Below, one piece after another: positions 1-7,162 of a stretch of DNA of 64,000 bases. This stretch comes from Achromobacter sp. Root83 (GTDB taxonomy: Bacteria; Pseudomonadota; Gammaproteobacteria; Burkholderiales; Burkholderiaceae_B): assembly GCF_001428845.1 (NCBI RefSeq), contig NZ_LMIU01000001.1, forward strand, positions 744,984 through 808,983, given 5' to 3'. Both the position numbers and the translations under genes were made by a program. A model generated the notes under the pieces. It was not told the DNA's origin, did no database searches, and saw nothing but the letters and a program-made list of their open reading frames with translations. Numbering within the stretch: position 1 is the first letter of the stretch; each line of letters starts with the position of its first letter.

Positions 1-570
1 CCAGTGCGGAGCATGGTGGTGCGTCCGAAAGTGGAGGAGGCATTCGGATTTGCCTCCGTGCAGGTGCTGAACTTCGCCGATCTCTATGCCGGAAAGCTGG
101 CTGCGGCATTGTCCCGGCAGCATCCGCGTGATCTTTTCGACATCGGATTGTTGTTGGAGGATGAGCGAGCTGACTCGGTACTTTGGCGAACCTTTCTTGT
201 GTATCTGACCTGCAGTCCCAAGCCCGCCTGGGAGATGCTGGCGCCTCGCGTACCGGCGGATTTCGCTGTGACCTTTGATGCGCACTTCAAGGGAATGACG
301 GCCGCGCCGATCGAGGCCAGAACCCTGCTGGAGATCCATGAGCGGCTACTGGCTCGCGTGGCAGGGTGGCTGGACGAGCCGTCGTGCGCGTTTCTGAGGG
401 CCGTAGAAGATGAGCAGTCGGACTTCGGCCTGATCGGGCTTCCACACGCGGTTGGCTTGCCGGCAGTGCGACGCAAGTTGCATAACCTGGCCCAGCGTAC
501 CGCGGCCAAACGAACCGCGGATCGGGACCAGTTGGAACAAACGCTGGCACGAATCGTCGGCCCCAGATGA
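1..570 (+). CDS. AbiEii/AbiGii-type nucleotidyltransferase toxin, C-terminal part (5' end outside window)
   Basis: The frame is open from base 1 and ends at 570, so about 189 C-terminal residues are visible. The stretch YAGKLAAALSRQHPRDLFDI near the N-terminal side matches the conserved K-(L/x)-A-A-L-x-R-x-x-x-R-D-x-x-D-(L/I) block of the nucleotidyl transferase AbiEii/AbiGii family, the toxin half of type IV toxin-antitoxin pairs related to phage-abortive systems. The N-terminal nucleotidyltransferase core (GSxxL...D motif) would lie to the left of the window, as would an AbiEi-like antitoxin. Full-length members have roughly 280-320 residues, so about a third is missing only because of the window edge. 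I am confident of the family and unsure of activity. Confidence 0.8.
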   Translation, partial: PVRSMVVRPKVEEAFGFASVQVLNFADLYAGKLAAALSRQHPRDLFDIGLLLEDERADSVLWRTFLVYLTCSPKPAWEMLAPRVPADFAVTFDAHFKGMTAAPIEARTLLEIHERLLARVAGWLDEPSCAFLRAVEDEQSDFGLIGLPHAVGLPAVRRKLHNLAQRTAAKRTADRDQLEQTLARIVGPR

Positions 571-681
571 GGTGGAAAGGTAGCGTCGGTGCTTTGGCGA
601 ACCTGCTCGGGGAGTTTTGCCGGCGCACTTTCTCGTACCTCTTTCGCATCGATGCCCGGCTTGACTTGCTCGTCGCGCGGC

Positions 682-1773
682 TCAAGATGCGCCTTCTTTT
701 CTCCACCACGACGTCCCCGGCTCCGGCACTCGGATATCGACCCGCTCTCCCATTACCGGCGTCGTAAGCGCGACCTGATTGGCCGCCGCTAATTTCACGA
801 TGCGCTCGAAGGGCTGCTCCCAAGGATGCATCGCCAGATCGAACGTGCCGTTGTGAATCGGCAGGAGCCACTTGCCGCGCAGGTCGATATGCGCCTGCAG
901 GGTCTCTTCGGGCTGCATGTGCACAAACGCCCAGCGTTTATCGTAGGCGCCGGTCTCCATCAAGGTCAGGTCGAAGGGGCCGTACGCGTCGCCTATCGCC
1001 TTGAAGCCGTCGAAGTAGCCGCTGTCTCCGCTGAAGAACACGCGCAGGTCGGCGTCCTGGATGACCCACGAGGCCCAGAGGCTGCGGTCGCTGTCGGTCA
1101 GCCCGCGGCCGGAGAAGTGCTGGGCGGGGGTGGCGGTCAGGCGCAGGCCGTCGACGTCGGTGGATTGCCACCAGTCCAGTTGTTCGACCTTGGCGGGGTC
1201 TATGCCCCAGGCGATCAACTGGTCGCCGACGCCCAACGGCGCGATGAACCGGCCGGTCTTGGCGTCCAGTTTCGCGACAGCGGCGCGGTCCAGGTGGTCG
1301 TAGTGGTTGTGCGACAGGATGACGCCCGCGATCGGGGGCAGGTCTTCGATGCTGATAGGCGGCGCGTGAAAGCGCGCGGGGCCGGCCCATTGCACCGGCG
1401 AGGCGCGTGCGGAGAAGACGGGGTCCGTCAGCCAGTAGCGGCCGCGCAGCTTCATGAGCAGGGTGGAATGCCCGAGCCGGTAGAGGCTGCGGTCGGGCGC
1501 GGCGTCGAGCTGTGCGCGGTCCAGGGCGCGCACCGGGATGGGGATGTCCGGAACGGTTCCGGCGGGCTTGGCGAAGAAGAAGGTCCAGGCGAGCTTCACG
1601 CCTTTCCAAAAGCCCATGGCCGGGCGCGGGAGCGGGTTTTGAAAGCGCCCGTCCCGATGTTGTGGCGATTCCGCATGGCTGGGCAGGGCGGGGCGGTGGC
1701 AGAGGGCGAGGGAGGTCACGACAAGGATTCCAAGCAGGATAAGGATGAACAATCGGAGGCGCGGTCGCTTCAT
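682..1773 (-). CDS. MBL-fold metallohydrolase (RomA / NAPE-PLD-like), membrane-anchored
   Basis: About 363 residues. An N-terminal hydrophobic segment (LRLFILILLGILVVTSLAL) suggests a membrane anchor or uncleaved signal, with the enzyme facing the periplasm. The metal-binding signature LSHNHYDHLD is the HxHxDH motif of the metallo-beta-lactamase fold. GDSGYFDGF and a late IHNGTFDLAMHPW supply the further metal ligands seen in the N-acylphosphatidylethanolamine phospholipase D-like / UlaG-like branch. The ATG at 1773 (MKRPRLR) is preferred over an in-frame TTG 12 bases upstream. It is transcribed away from the TetR gene at 1852, and the palindromes between the two genes make it the likely target of that repressor. 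The substrate is unknown; hydrolysis of a phosphodiester or lipid amide is inferred from the family only. Confidence 0.85.
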   Translation of the reverse strand: MKRPRLRLFILILLGILVVTSLALCHRPALPSHAESPQHRDGRFQNPLPRPAMGFWKGVKLAWTFFFAKPAGTVPDIPIPVRALDRAQLDAAPDRSLYRLGHSTLLMKLRGRYWLTDPVFSARASPVQWAGPARFHAPPISIEDLPPIAGVILSHNHYDHLDRAAVAKLDAKTGRFIAPLGVGDQLIAWGIDPAKVEQLDWWQSTDVDGLRLTATPAQHFSGRGLTDSDRSLWASWVIQDADLRVFFSGDSGYFDGFKAIGDAYGPFDLTLMETGAYDKRWAFVHMQPEETLQAHIDLRGKWLLPIHNGTFDLAMHPWEQPFERIVKLAAANQVALTTPVMGERVDIRVPEPGTSWWRKEGAS

Positions 1774-1792
1774 GGGGCGGATCAAAAATTAC

Positions 1793-1807
1793 ACTACACA
1801 GTGTAGT
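1793..1807. promoter_or_regulatory. Candidate TetR operator 1 (MBL side)
   Basis: ACTACAC-A-GTGTAGT is a perfect inverted repeat with 7-base arms around one central base. It lies 20 bases upstream of the metallohydrolase start and 45 bases upstream of the divergent TetR start. It shares the TACAC...GTGTA halves with the second palindrome at 1825-1840, as expected for two operators of one repressor. Repression of both genes is an inference. Confidence 0.6.
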
Positions 1808-1824
1808 TTTCATTTTTAGAAAAG

Positions 1825-1844
1825 TACACTGGCCGGTGTAAAAT
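1825..1844. promoter_or_regulatory. Candidate TetR operator 2 overlapping the tetR -10 element
   Basis: TACAC-TGGCCG-GTGTA (1825-1840) has 5-base arms identical to the core of the palindrome at 1793-1807, with a wider spacer. Its right end runs into TAAAAT (1839-1844), a good -10 hexamer for the rightward TetR gene. The ATG at 1852 is only 7 bases past that hexamer, so the message would be leaderless or nearly so. No Shine-Dalgarno sequence fits in that gap. Confidence 0.5.
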
Positions 1845-1851
1845 TTCCGGC

Positions 1852-2496
1852 ATGCCATCCAAAAGCCAGGATCCCGCCGTTTCCCGTCCGTCCAAGCGCC
1901 TGACCGACCGCAAGCGCGACGACATCGTGCGCGCGGCGGTGGAAGAATTCCGTACCGCGGGTTACGAGGCGACCAGCATGGACCGCATTGCCCAGGCGGC
2001 GGGCGTGTCCAAGCGCACGGTCTACAACCATTTCCCCAGCAAGGAAGAGCTGTTCGCGCTGATGCTCGAACAGTTGTGGGCCAGCAGCGCGGCCAGCGTC
2101 GACGTTGCGTACCGGCCCGATCTGCCGCTGGCGCAGCAATTGCGGCAGCTCTTGATGCAGAAGCTCGAGCTGCTGGGCGATGCGAGTTTCATCGATCTGG
2201 CGAGGGTGGCGATGGCGGAGATCATCCATGCTCCGGACCGCGCGCAGGACATTGTTTGCCGCATGGACGAGAAGGGCAGCGGCGTTACCGCCTGGATACA
2301 GGCGGCCATTGCCGACGGGCGCCTGATCGACGCCGATCCCGGCTTCGCGGGGCATCAGTTGGAGGGGCTGGTGAAGAGTTTTGCTTTCTGGCCCCAGGTT
2401 ACGTTGGGGCAGCTGCCGCTGGCCAAGGCGGAGCGCGAGCGGGTGGCTGATTCAGCGGTCGCCATGTTTTTGGGACATTACGCGCGGAAGGCTTGA
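1852..2496 (+). CDS. TetR/AcrR family transcriptional repressor
   Basis: 214 residues. The N-terminal DNA-binding domain spans about residues 20-65, with the TetR hallmark helix-turn-helix MDRIAQAAGVSKRTVYNHF followed by PSKEELFALML. The C-terminal ligand domain has the general shape of the AefR-like group (helical, with a 'FIDLARVAMAEI' segment) but does not identify an inducer. It is divergent from the metallohydrolase gene, and two related palindromes lie in the 78-base gap. Autoregulation and control of the neighbour are therefore likely. The ATG at 1852 lacks a ribosome-binding site; see the operator entry. Confidence 0.9.
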   Translation: MPSKSQDPAVSRPSKRLTDRKRDDIVRAAVEEFRTAGYEATSMDRIAQAAGVSKRTVYNHFPSKEELFALMLEQLWASSAASVDVAYRPDLPLAQQLRQLLMQKLELLGDASFIDLARVAMAEIIHAPDRAQDIVCRMDEKGSGVTAWIQAAIADGRLIDADPGFAGHQLEGLVKSFAFWPQVTLGQLPLAKAERERVADSAVAMFLGHYARKA

Positions 2497-2567
2497 GTCC
2501 GCGGCGCCGCGTTTCACGTGCCGTGCTTCACTTGCCGCGCTTTACGCGCGGGCTTCACCTGCCGGCC

Positions 2568-3128
2568 TCACGTGGCCGGTTTCACCGCGTAGGTATTGAT
2601 GAGCGCGCCGTTCTCAAGCCGGCGGGTGTCGGTGAGATCGAGCCGCAACTTCCGGCCTGGCTTGAAGAACAGCGTGCCTTCGCCCAGAACCACCGGCACG
2701 ATGCAAAGCATCAGCTCGTCGACCAAGCCGGCTTCGAGCAGGGAATGCGTGAGTTCGGCGCTGCCGAAGATATACAACGGTTTCGTCTCTTCGGCCTTCA
2801 TGCGCGTGAGTTCCGGCACGATGTCGGCGCTGATCCGGCTGTTGTTCCAGTCCGCCGATTTCAGCGTGCGAGAGGCCACCAGTTTTGGCAGCGCGTTCAT
2901 GTAGGCCGAGACGATGCTGGACTCGGCCTCGGCCGATGTCCAGTAGCTGGCCATGCCTTCGTAGGTCACCCGGCCGAAGACGAGGACGGCGGCTTTGTCG
3001 CCGAATTCTTCGCTCAGCTTGTTTAATTCCGGACCCCAGGCAAGGTTGTGGAAGTCGAGGTCCCACTTCTTGGCGCCTTCGAAATAGCCATCCACGGACA
3101 CCAGATTCCAGACGATCAGCTTGGCCAT
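2568..3128 (-). CDS. Dihydrofolate reductase family protein (RibD C-terminal domain)
   Basis: 186 residues covering one RibD_C/DHFR-like domain. It starts MAKLIVWNLVSVDGYFEG, the usual first strand with the 'S-x-D-G-(Y/F)' NADPH-pocket motif. It continues with LVFGRVTYEGMASYW (the family's FGRxTYExM block) and ends with the GEGTLFF motif. Such stand-alone proteins of 180-200 residues are common in soil bacteria and are presumed NADPH-dependent reductases. They are not the housekeeping folate enzyme. The gene is convergent with the TetR gene, with 71 bases between the stops. The substrate cannot be predicted. Confidence 0.88.
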   Translation of the reverse strand: MAKLIVWNLVSVDGYFEGAKKWDLDFHNLAWGPELNKLSEEFGDKAAVLVFGRVTYEGMASYWTSAEAESSIVSAYMNALPKLVASRTLKSADWNNSRISADIVPELTRMKAEETKPLYIFGSAELTHSLLEAGLVDELMLCIVPVVLGEGTLFFKPGRKLRLDLTDTRRLENGALINTYAVKPAT

Positions 3129-3229
3129 GAGCTTCCCCTATGAACCGCATGCGGATTTCAGTGCGTTCAGGGTACAGCCAAACCGATCCGATCGCGCGCC
3201 TGGCATGCGTGCGGGCGGCAGCCTTGCTT

Positions 3230-3679
3230 TCAGCGAGTCTGGATTCTTACCAGGGCGGTCACGGGCTTGCCGTCCACCAGCACGGGCTTGTGGTGATCGT
3301 CGGCCAGCAACACGCCGATCACGTGTTCGCCCAGGGGTGATGGGCAGGCCCCGAAGTTGGCTTGGATCAGCGAGCCGCCGACATCGCTGTTCATGCTGTT
3401 GTACGGCCGGCCCGGCAGGTTGCAGGTGTCGCCCTGGGGATCGATCTTCATGTGGATGTGGCCGCAGCGCGTGTCGGCGCCGCACTGGCCGGCGGCCATG
3501 AGCTTGAAATTGCTATGGACGACGACCCCGATTGCGCCGTCGCTGTCCTTGCCCAGCGGGACGCTGGCGCCTTCGGGCGGCCAGGCGATCTGAAGGCTGG
3601 GAGGTTCCTGCGCCGCGGCTGGCGCGGCCGGCCAGACGAGGAGGGCGGTGATGGCAAGGGACAAGACCGGAAATCTCAT
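3230..3679 (-). CDS. Small secreted protein of unknown function
   Basis: 149 residues. The start is the ATG at 3679, preceded by a well-placed AGGAGA; a longer frame to 3730 would begin inside a palindrome and lacks a ribosome-binding site. The first 24 residues (MRFPVLSLAITALLVWPAAP then AAAQ) form a typical Sec signal peptide. The mature part has the sequence GHIHMKIDPQGDTCN and a late LLADDHHKPV, giving several histidines and four cysteines that could make two disulfides. The layout recalls periplasmic DUF4399-like proteins ('H-H/I-H-x-x-(I/V)-D'), but I cannot assign it. It faces the TetR gene at 3786 across twin palindromes and is probably repressed by it. Confidence 0.75.
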   Translation of the reverse strand: MRFPVLSLAITALLVWPAAPAAAQEPPSLQIAWPPEGASVPLGKDSDGAIGVVVHSNFKLMAAGQCGADTRCGHIHMKIDPQGDTCNLPGRPYNSMNSDVGGSLIQANFGACPSPLGEHVIGVLLADDHHKPVLVDGKPVTALVRIQTR

Positions 3680-3712
3680 GAACGTCTCCTTCGACGCGGG
3701 GGCAAGGCGTAA

Positions 3713-3729
3713 TGTAATCACTGAATACA
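3713..3729. promoter_or_regulatory. Candidate TetR operator A
   Basis: TGTAATC-ACT-GAATACA is a 17-base inverted repeat with one mismatch between arms (GATTACA expected, GAATACA found). A second copy lies exactly 40 bases to the right (3753-3769), about four helical turns, so two repressor dimers would sit on the same face. It lies 34 bases upstream of the small secreted protein gene. Confidence 0.6.
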
Positions 3730-3752
3730 TAGCGTGCCGTACTATAGCGCAA

Positions 3753-3769
3753 AATAATCACCGATTACA
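3753..3769. promoter_or_regulatory. Candidate TetR operator B
   Basis: AATAATC-ACC-GATTACA contains a perfect TAATC-ACC-GATTA core (3755-3767) and matches operator A at 3713-3729. A -10-like TACTAT (3740-3745 on +, TATAGT on the other strand) sits between the two operators. Binding would therefore block both divergent promoters. The site ends 16 bases before the TetR start codon. Confidence 0.6.
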
Positions 3770-3785
3770 TTCATCCGGAGCTTTC

Positions 3786-4466
3786 ATGGCCGCCCGCACG
3801 CCCGACGCATCGCAGCGCATTGCGTATCACCACGGCAATCTGCGCGAGGCGCTCATTGCGGCCGCCGTGGAGATCATCGAGGAGCAGGGCGTCGAGGGAT
3901 TGAGCGTTCGAGAGGCGGCCAAGCGCGCTGGCGTATCGCCCGGCGCCCCGTTTCGGCACTTCGCCAGCCGCACGGCCCTGTTGACCGCGGTGGCCGAGCA
4001 GGCGACGCAGCGGCTGCGTGTAGACGTGGACGCCGCGCTGAGCCGCGCGTCGGGCGGTTCGGCGCTGGAGCGTTTCGCGGCCATCGGCCACGCGTACCTG
4101 GTGTGGGCCGCGGCCAATCCCACGCACTTTCGCGTGATCAGCGACCGCCAGGGCATTGACTACGACGGATCCGCGACCATGGTCGAGAACAACCAGGCTA
4201 TCCGCGACCACATGCAGTCCTTGCTCGACGAAGCGTTTGGCCAGGAGCTTGGGGACGCGCGTACCGCCCAGGCGCAGATTGCTGCGCGGGCGCTGGTGTA
4301 TGGCCTGGCTCGCATGGCCGTGGACGGCCATTTCCCCGAGTGGAATCTGCGGGGCCAGCGGGTGGACGAAGCGATGTCCGAAACCTTGGACTTCTTTATC
4401 GGCACCCTTGGTGGCCTGGCTGGCGGGAAGGGGGCGGCAAAGACGCGGCAGCGGGTCGCGCCATAG
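3786..4466 (+). CDS. TetR/AcrR family transcriptional regulator
   Basis: 226 residues starting MAARTPDASQRIAYHHGNLR. The 'YHHGNLREALIAAAVEIIEE' opening, followed by LSVREAAKRAGVSPGAPFRHF, is characteristic of a TetR subgroup whose members carry a C-terminal TetR_C_33/WHG-type domain; here 'YLVWAAANPTHFRVI' starts that domain. In-frame codons upstream to 3648 exist, but they run through the operators and the start of the divergent gene. The ATG at 3786 is therefore chosen. Likely autoregulated through the pair of palindromes at 3713-3769. Confidence 0.9.
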   Translation: MAARTPDASQRIAYHHGNLREALIAAAVEIIEEQGVEGLSVREAAKRAGVSPGAPFRHFASRTALLTAVAEQATQRLRVDVDAALSRASGGSALERFAAIGHAYLVWAAANPTHFRVISDRQGIDYDGSATMVENNQAIRDHMQSLLDEAFGQELGDARTAQAQIAARALVYGLARMAVDGHFPEWNLRGQRVDEAMSETLDFFIGTLGGLAGGKGAAKTRQRVAP

Positions 4467-4495
4467 TCTGCGTGCCAACAGGTTCTGACAGCGTC

Positions 4496-4915
4496 TCAGC
4501 CGGACGAATGACCGGGCGCCGGTGCGTGCGCGCCGGGCTTCGGGGTCATCAGGTTCGCATCGCGCGCAAGCCGCCACTTCCCGTCGGGCTCCTTGCGCAA
4601 CAGCGTCAGCGTATAGCCTGAACGCCGCACGGCAGCGCCGCCCGGCGGTGTGGCGGTCATATCGATCCGGTTGCGGATGAAGGCCCAGTCTCCCAGCACC
4701 TGGATTTCGACGATCTCGGAAGATCCTTCCATCTTCGTGCCCGCCATGCTTGCCGACGCGTCGGAAAACGCCTGCTTGCCGAATGGCTCCTGGCCGGGGA
4801 CCATGAAAACCACATCGTCAGTCATCAGCTCAAGAACGCGGGCGAGATCGCCGCTGGTGCTTGCCGCCATCCATGTGGCGACGACTTGCCGGATGGAAAT
4901 TTCGTCGTTGCTCAT
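4496..4915 (-). CDS. SnoaL/DUF4440-like (NTF2 superfamily, SgcJ/EcaC type) protein
   Basis: 139 residues from the ATG at 4915, which has GGAGG at correct spacing. The NTF2 cone fold is recognisable from the sequence IRQVVATWMAASTSGDLARV followed by LMTDDVVFMVPGQEPFGKQAF, then the 'GDWAFIRNRIDM' and 'GYTLTLLRKEPDGKWRLARD' strands. These match the SgcJ/EcaC family and DUF4440 proteins. Such proteins are small ligand-binding or steroid-isomerase-like folds, and no catalytic role can be assigned. It lies 38 bases downstream of the PucR-type regulator gene on the same strand and may be cotranscribed with it. Confidence 0.85.
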   Translation of the reverse strand: MSNDEISIRQVVATWMAASTSGDLARVLELMTDDVVFMVPGQEPFGKQAFSDASASMAGTKMEGSSEIVEIQVLGDWAFIRNRIDMTATPPGGAAVRRSGYTLTLLRKEPDGKWRLARDANLMTPKPGAHAPAPGHSSG

Positions 4916-4953
4916 ATGCGCCTCCGCTGTGATCGAAAACGTTCCGGACGCCG

Positions 4954-6978
4954 TCAAGGCTGGACCCAGCCGGCGTCCGCGCCGAGGGGATCATTGGTCG
5001 TCCCGCTGGCCGCCGTGTCCCGCAATCCCTTGCGCAGCTTGTGCAATCGCAGCGCGACATGCAGTTCAAGAAAGCGTCCTTCCTGCCGCCACCCTTTGAG
5101 CAGGTCGTCCACGGCCTCCAGGCGTTGCCGCAGCGTGTTGACGTGGATCCGCAGATGCTCGGCGGTGGACCGTGCGTTCTGCGCGTGTTCCAGATAGGCC
5201 AGCAGCGTGTCGGCCAGGCCGGTGTTGCGGCGCTGGTCGTGTGCAACGAGCTTTCCGACCGTGGCGTCGATGAAGCCGGCAACATCCGCCGCTTGCCGCT
5301 GTTCGAACAAGAGCGAATACATGGACAGCCCCGCCTCGGCCACGATTTCGCGTGATCGGCCCAGGGTGTTGAGGATGTCGATTCCCCGCTTGAGCGCCCG
5401 GTAGCAATTGGGCAGCGCGTCCACCCTGGCAAGCGGGGCAGAGATGACGCCTTGCGTGTCGAGGCGCTCGTCCGTGAGCAGGGTGTCCTGGAACGTGCGG
5501 TGCAGGTGGTCGAAGGCGCCTTCGGCGCAGATGGCGACGATGAATCCCTCGAAATTCTCCAGCAGCGTTCCGCGTGGAGTGCCCGGACGCAGCCGGCGCA
5601 ATGCGTATTCGACGTTGCGTTCTTCGACGCTCAGGACCGCCATGCGCAGGGGCTCGGAGAGATTGAGGCCAAAGGGGCTGGCCCTGGATTGAAGCGCGGA
5701 TAGGCTTTCCTGTTGCCAACTCACCAGCGCGCGGATCGCCGCGGCGGATTCGTTGCTGCCTAAAAGTTCGCGCCGCTCCTGCGACAGCAGAACGACGCCC
5801 GCGACCAGCGCGCTGCGTTCGAAAGTGCGGATCTGCGTGGGCGTCATGGGCCCGGCCGATGCGATCAGCATGGCCCCCAGCAGACGGTCGGCGCCCATGA
5901 GCGCGGCGGCGCGGACGTGGATGCCGCCTTCGCATTCGACTTCATGCGACCTGCCGGTGCGGCGGCATGCGGACAGGGCAAGATGGACTGCGTCCTGCGT
6001 GCGCGTGTGCTGCAGCAGGGCTTCCAGTTGGTCGCCGACGAGGGCGTCGGCGTTGCCCGCGCTGGTGCGCTGGGTCGGTTGCTCGGCCTCGTCCAGCAGG
6101 GCGATGTGGCCGTCCAGCAATGAGGCCACCATGTTCAGGAGGTCGAGCACGGTGCAGCCGCTGGCAACCAGCTTGGTCATCTGTTCCTGGGCTTCGGCCG
6201 CCGTCTGGATTTCGGCGGCCTGGCGGTGCAGCGATGCGTTGGCTTCGCTTGCGCGCTGCAGCGCCACCTGCGCCTCCTGGAACAGGCGCGCGTTCTCCAT
6301 GGCGATGGCGGCCTGCGCGGCCAGCGTGGACAGCATCGCGATTTCCCAGGGCGCGTGGTGGCGCGGCTGCCGGTCGCAGATGCACAGGACGCCGATGCAA
6401 TGGCTGCCCACCATGAGGGGCGCGCCCAGCAAGGATTGAACGCCTTCGTCCTTGATCGCCAGGTCGATTCCGCGGTCATGCGCGAAGCCGCCGTCCGCAA
6501 GATAGTCGCTGCAGTGATAGGGCGTCTTGTGCTTGAGGACGTGCCCGCAGATGCCGTGGTCCGGCGGCACCCGGACGTTCTTGAAGCGCTCGGAGATCGC
6601 GCCGTCGGTGGCCCGGATGTAGAAGTCGTTGCGGACGCGGTCGAAGTTGGTGAGGTAGCCGATGTCCGACGCGAAGATCTGCCTTGCGCGGCGGACGATC
6701 GCGCCCAGCACGAGTTCCAGGTCGCGGATGGCGGTCAGGTCGTTGACGCTTTCCAGCACCACCAGCAGGCTTTTTTCACGGCGCTGCTGCAGGGCCTGCT
6801 GTTCGCAGATGGCGATGGCCGTGCGGATGCTGCCCGCCAGCAAGGCGCGTTCGGTGGGGTCCGGCGTGGTGGCCTCCATGCGGGCCAGCATCTGGTCGTA
6901 GTCCCGGGCGCTTGCGTTGCGCTGGAGCATAGCCAGCAGCTCCGTGGCCGCTTGCGCCGTAAGGGCGGATTCCCGCAT
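4954..6978 (-). CDS. GAF domain plus PucR-type helix-turn-helix transcriptional activator
   Basis: 674 residues. After a helical N-terminus, a GAF domain occupies about residues 75-240 and includes VPPDHGICGHVLKHK and LMVGSHCIGVLCICDR. A coiled segment rich in Q/A/E follows. The C-terminus carries the PucR HTH_30 signature LADTLLAYLEHAQNARSTAE followed by HLRIHVNTLRQRLE. Regulators of this architecture control the adjacent catabolic operon in response to a small effector bound by the GAF domain. The gene diverges from the ABC/CoA-transferase/mvaA operon across 184 bases and is its probable activator. Start at 6978 with AAGGA 8 bases upstream. Confidence 0.88.
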   Translation of the reverse strand: MRESALTAQAATELLAMLQRNASARDYDQMLARMEATTPDPTERALLAGSIRTAIAICEQQALQQRREKSLLVVLESVNDLTAIRDLELVLGAIVRRARQIFASDIGYLTNFDRVRNDFYIRATDGAISERFKNVRVPPDHGICGHVLKHKTPYHCSDYLADGGFAHDRGIDLAIKDEGVQSLLGAPLMVGSHCIGVLCICDRQPRHHAPWEIAMLSTLAAQAAIAMENARLFQEAQVALQRASEANASLHRQAAEIQTAAEAQEQMTKLVASGCTVLDLLNMVASLLDGHIALLDEAEQPTQRTSAGNADALVGDQLEALLQHTRTQDAVHLALSACRRTGRSHEVECEGGIHVRAAALMGADRLLGAMLIASAGPMTPTQIRTFERSALVAGVVLLSQERRELLGSNESAAAIRALVSWQQESLSALQSRASPFGLNLSEPLRMAVLSVEERNVEYALRRLRPGTPRGTLLENFEGFIVAICAEGAFDHLHRTFQDTLLTDERLDTQGVISAPLARVDALPNCYRALKRGIDILNTLGRSREIVAEAGLSMYSLLFEQRQAADVAGFIDATVGKLVAHDQRRNTGLADTLLAYLEHAQNARSTAEHLRIHVNTLRQRLEAVDDLLKGWRQEGRFLELHVALRLHKLRKGLRDTAASGTTNDPLGADAGWVQP

Positions 6979-7162
6979 GTGCTTCGTCCTTGGAAAAGTT
7001 CAGTGAAAACCCTGAATGAATCAGGTGCTCAGCAATGGCGATGTGTTTAAGAGACACAAGAACATCTGGCGCATGTGTTTTTTCTACATGTTCGCCGGGC
7101 GTCTTAAACGTCATTATTCACTCACTAAAACATTATCAGTCTGAAGGCTGAGGAGACAAACC
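6979..7162. promoter_or_regulatory. Divergent control region of the PucR-type regulator and the mevalonate-type operon
   Basis: The 184 bases are less GC-rich than their surroundings and hold several dyads. The 8-mer GTTTAAGA at 7045-7052 recurs inverted as TCTTAAAC at 7102-7109, with centres 57 bases apart. GTGTTTAAGAGACAC (7043-7057) is itself an imperfect palindrome. GAACAT (7060-7065) pairs with ATGTTC (7088-7093). The first gene of the operon has a strong GAGGAGA ribosome-binding site just upstream of 7163. Which dyad binds the regulator is not known. Confidence 0.45.

Noticed and set aside
567-767. A 66-codon frame starting with an ATGA overlap at the end of the AbiEii-type gene
   Set aside because: It has no recognisable motif and its 3' part overlaps the metallohydrolase gene antisense. 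The overlap alone is not enough, though a decayed small gene cannot be excluded.
2502-2579. Series of TTCAC-TGCCG-like motifs between the TetR and DHFR-like genes
   Set aside because: The copies are irregular in length and sequence, and the last ones overlap the coding end. They are probably local GC-rich low complexity.
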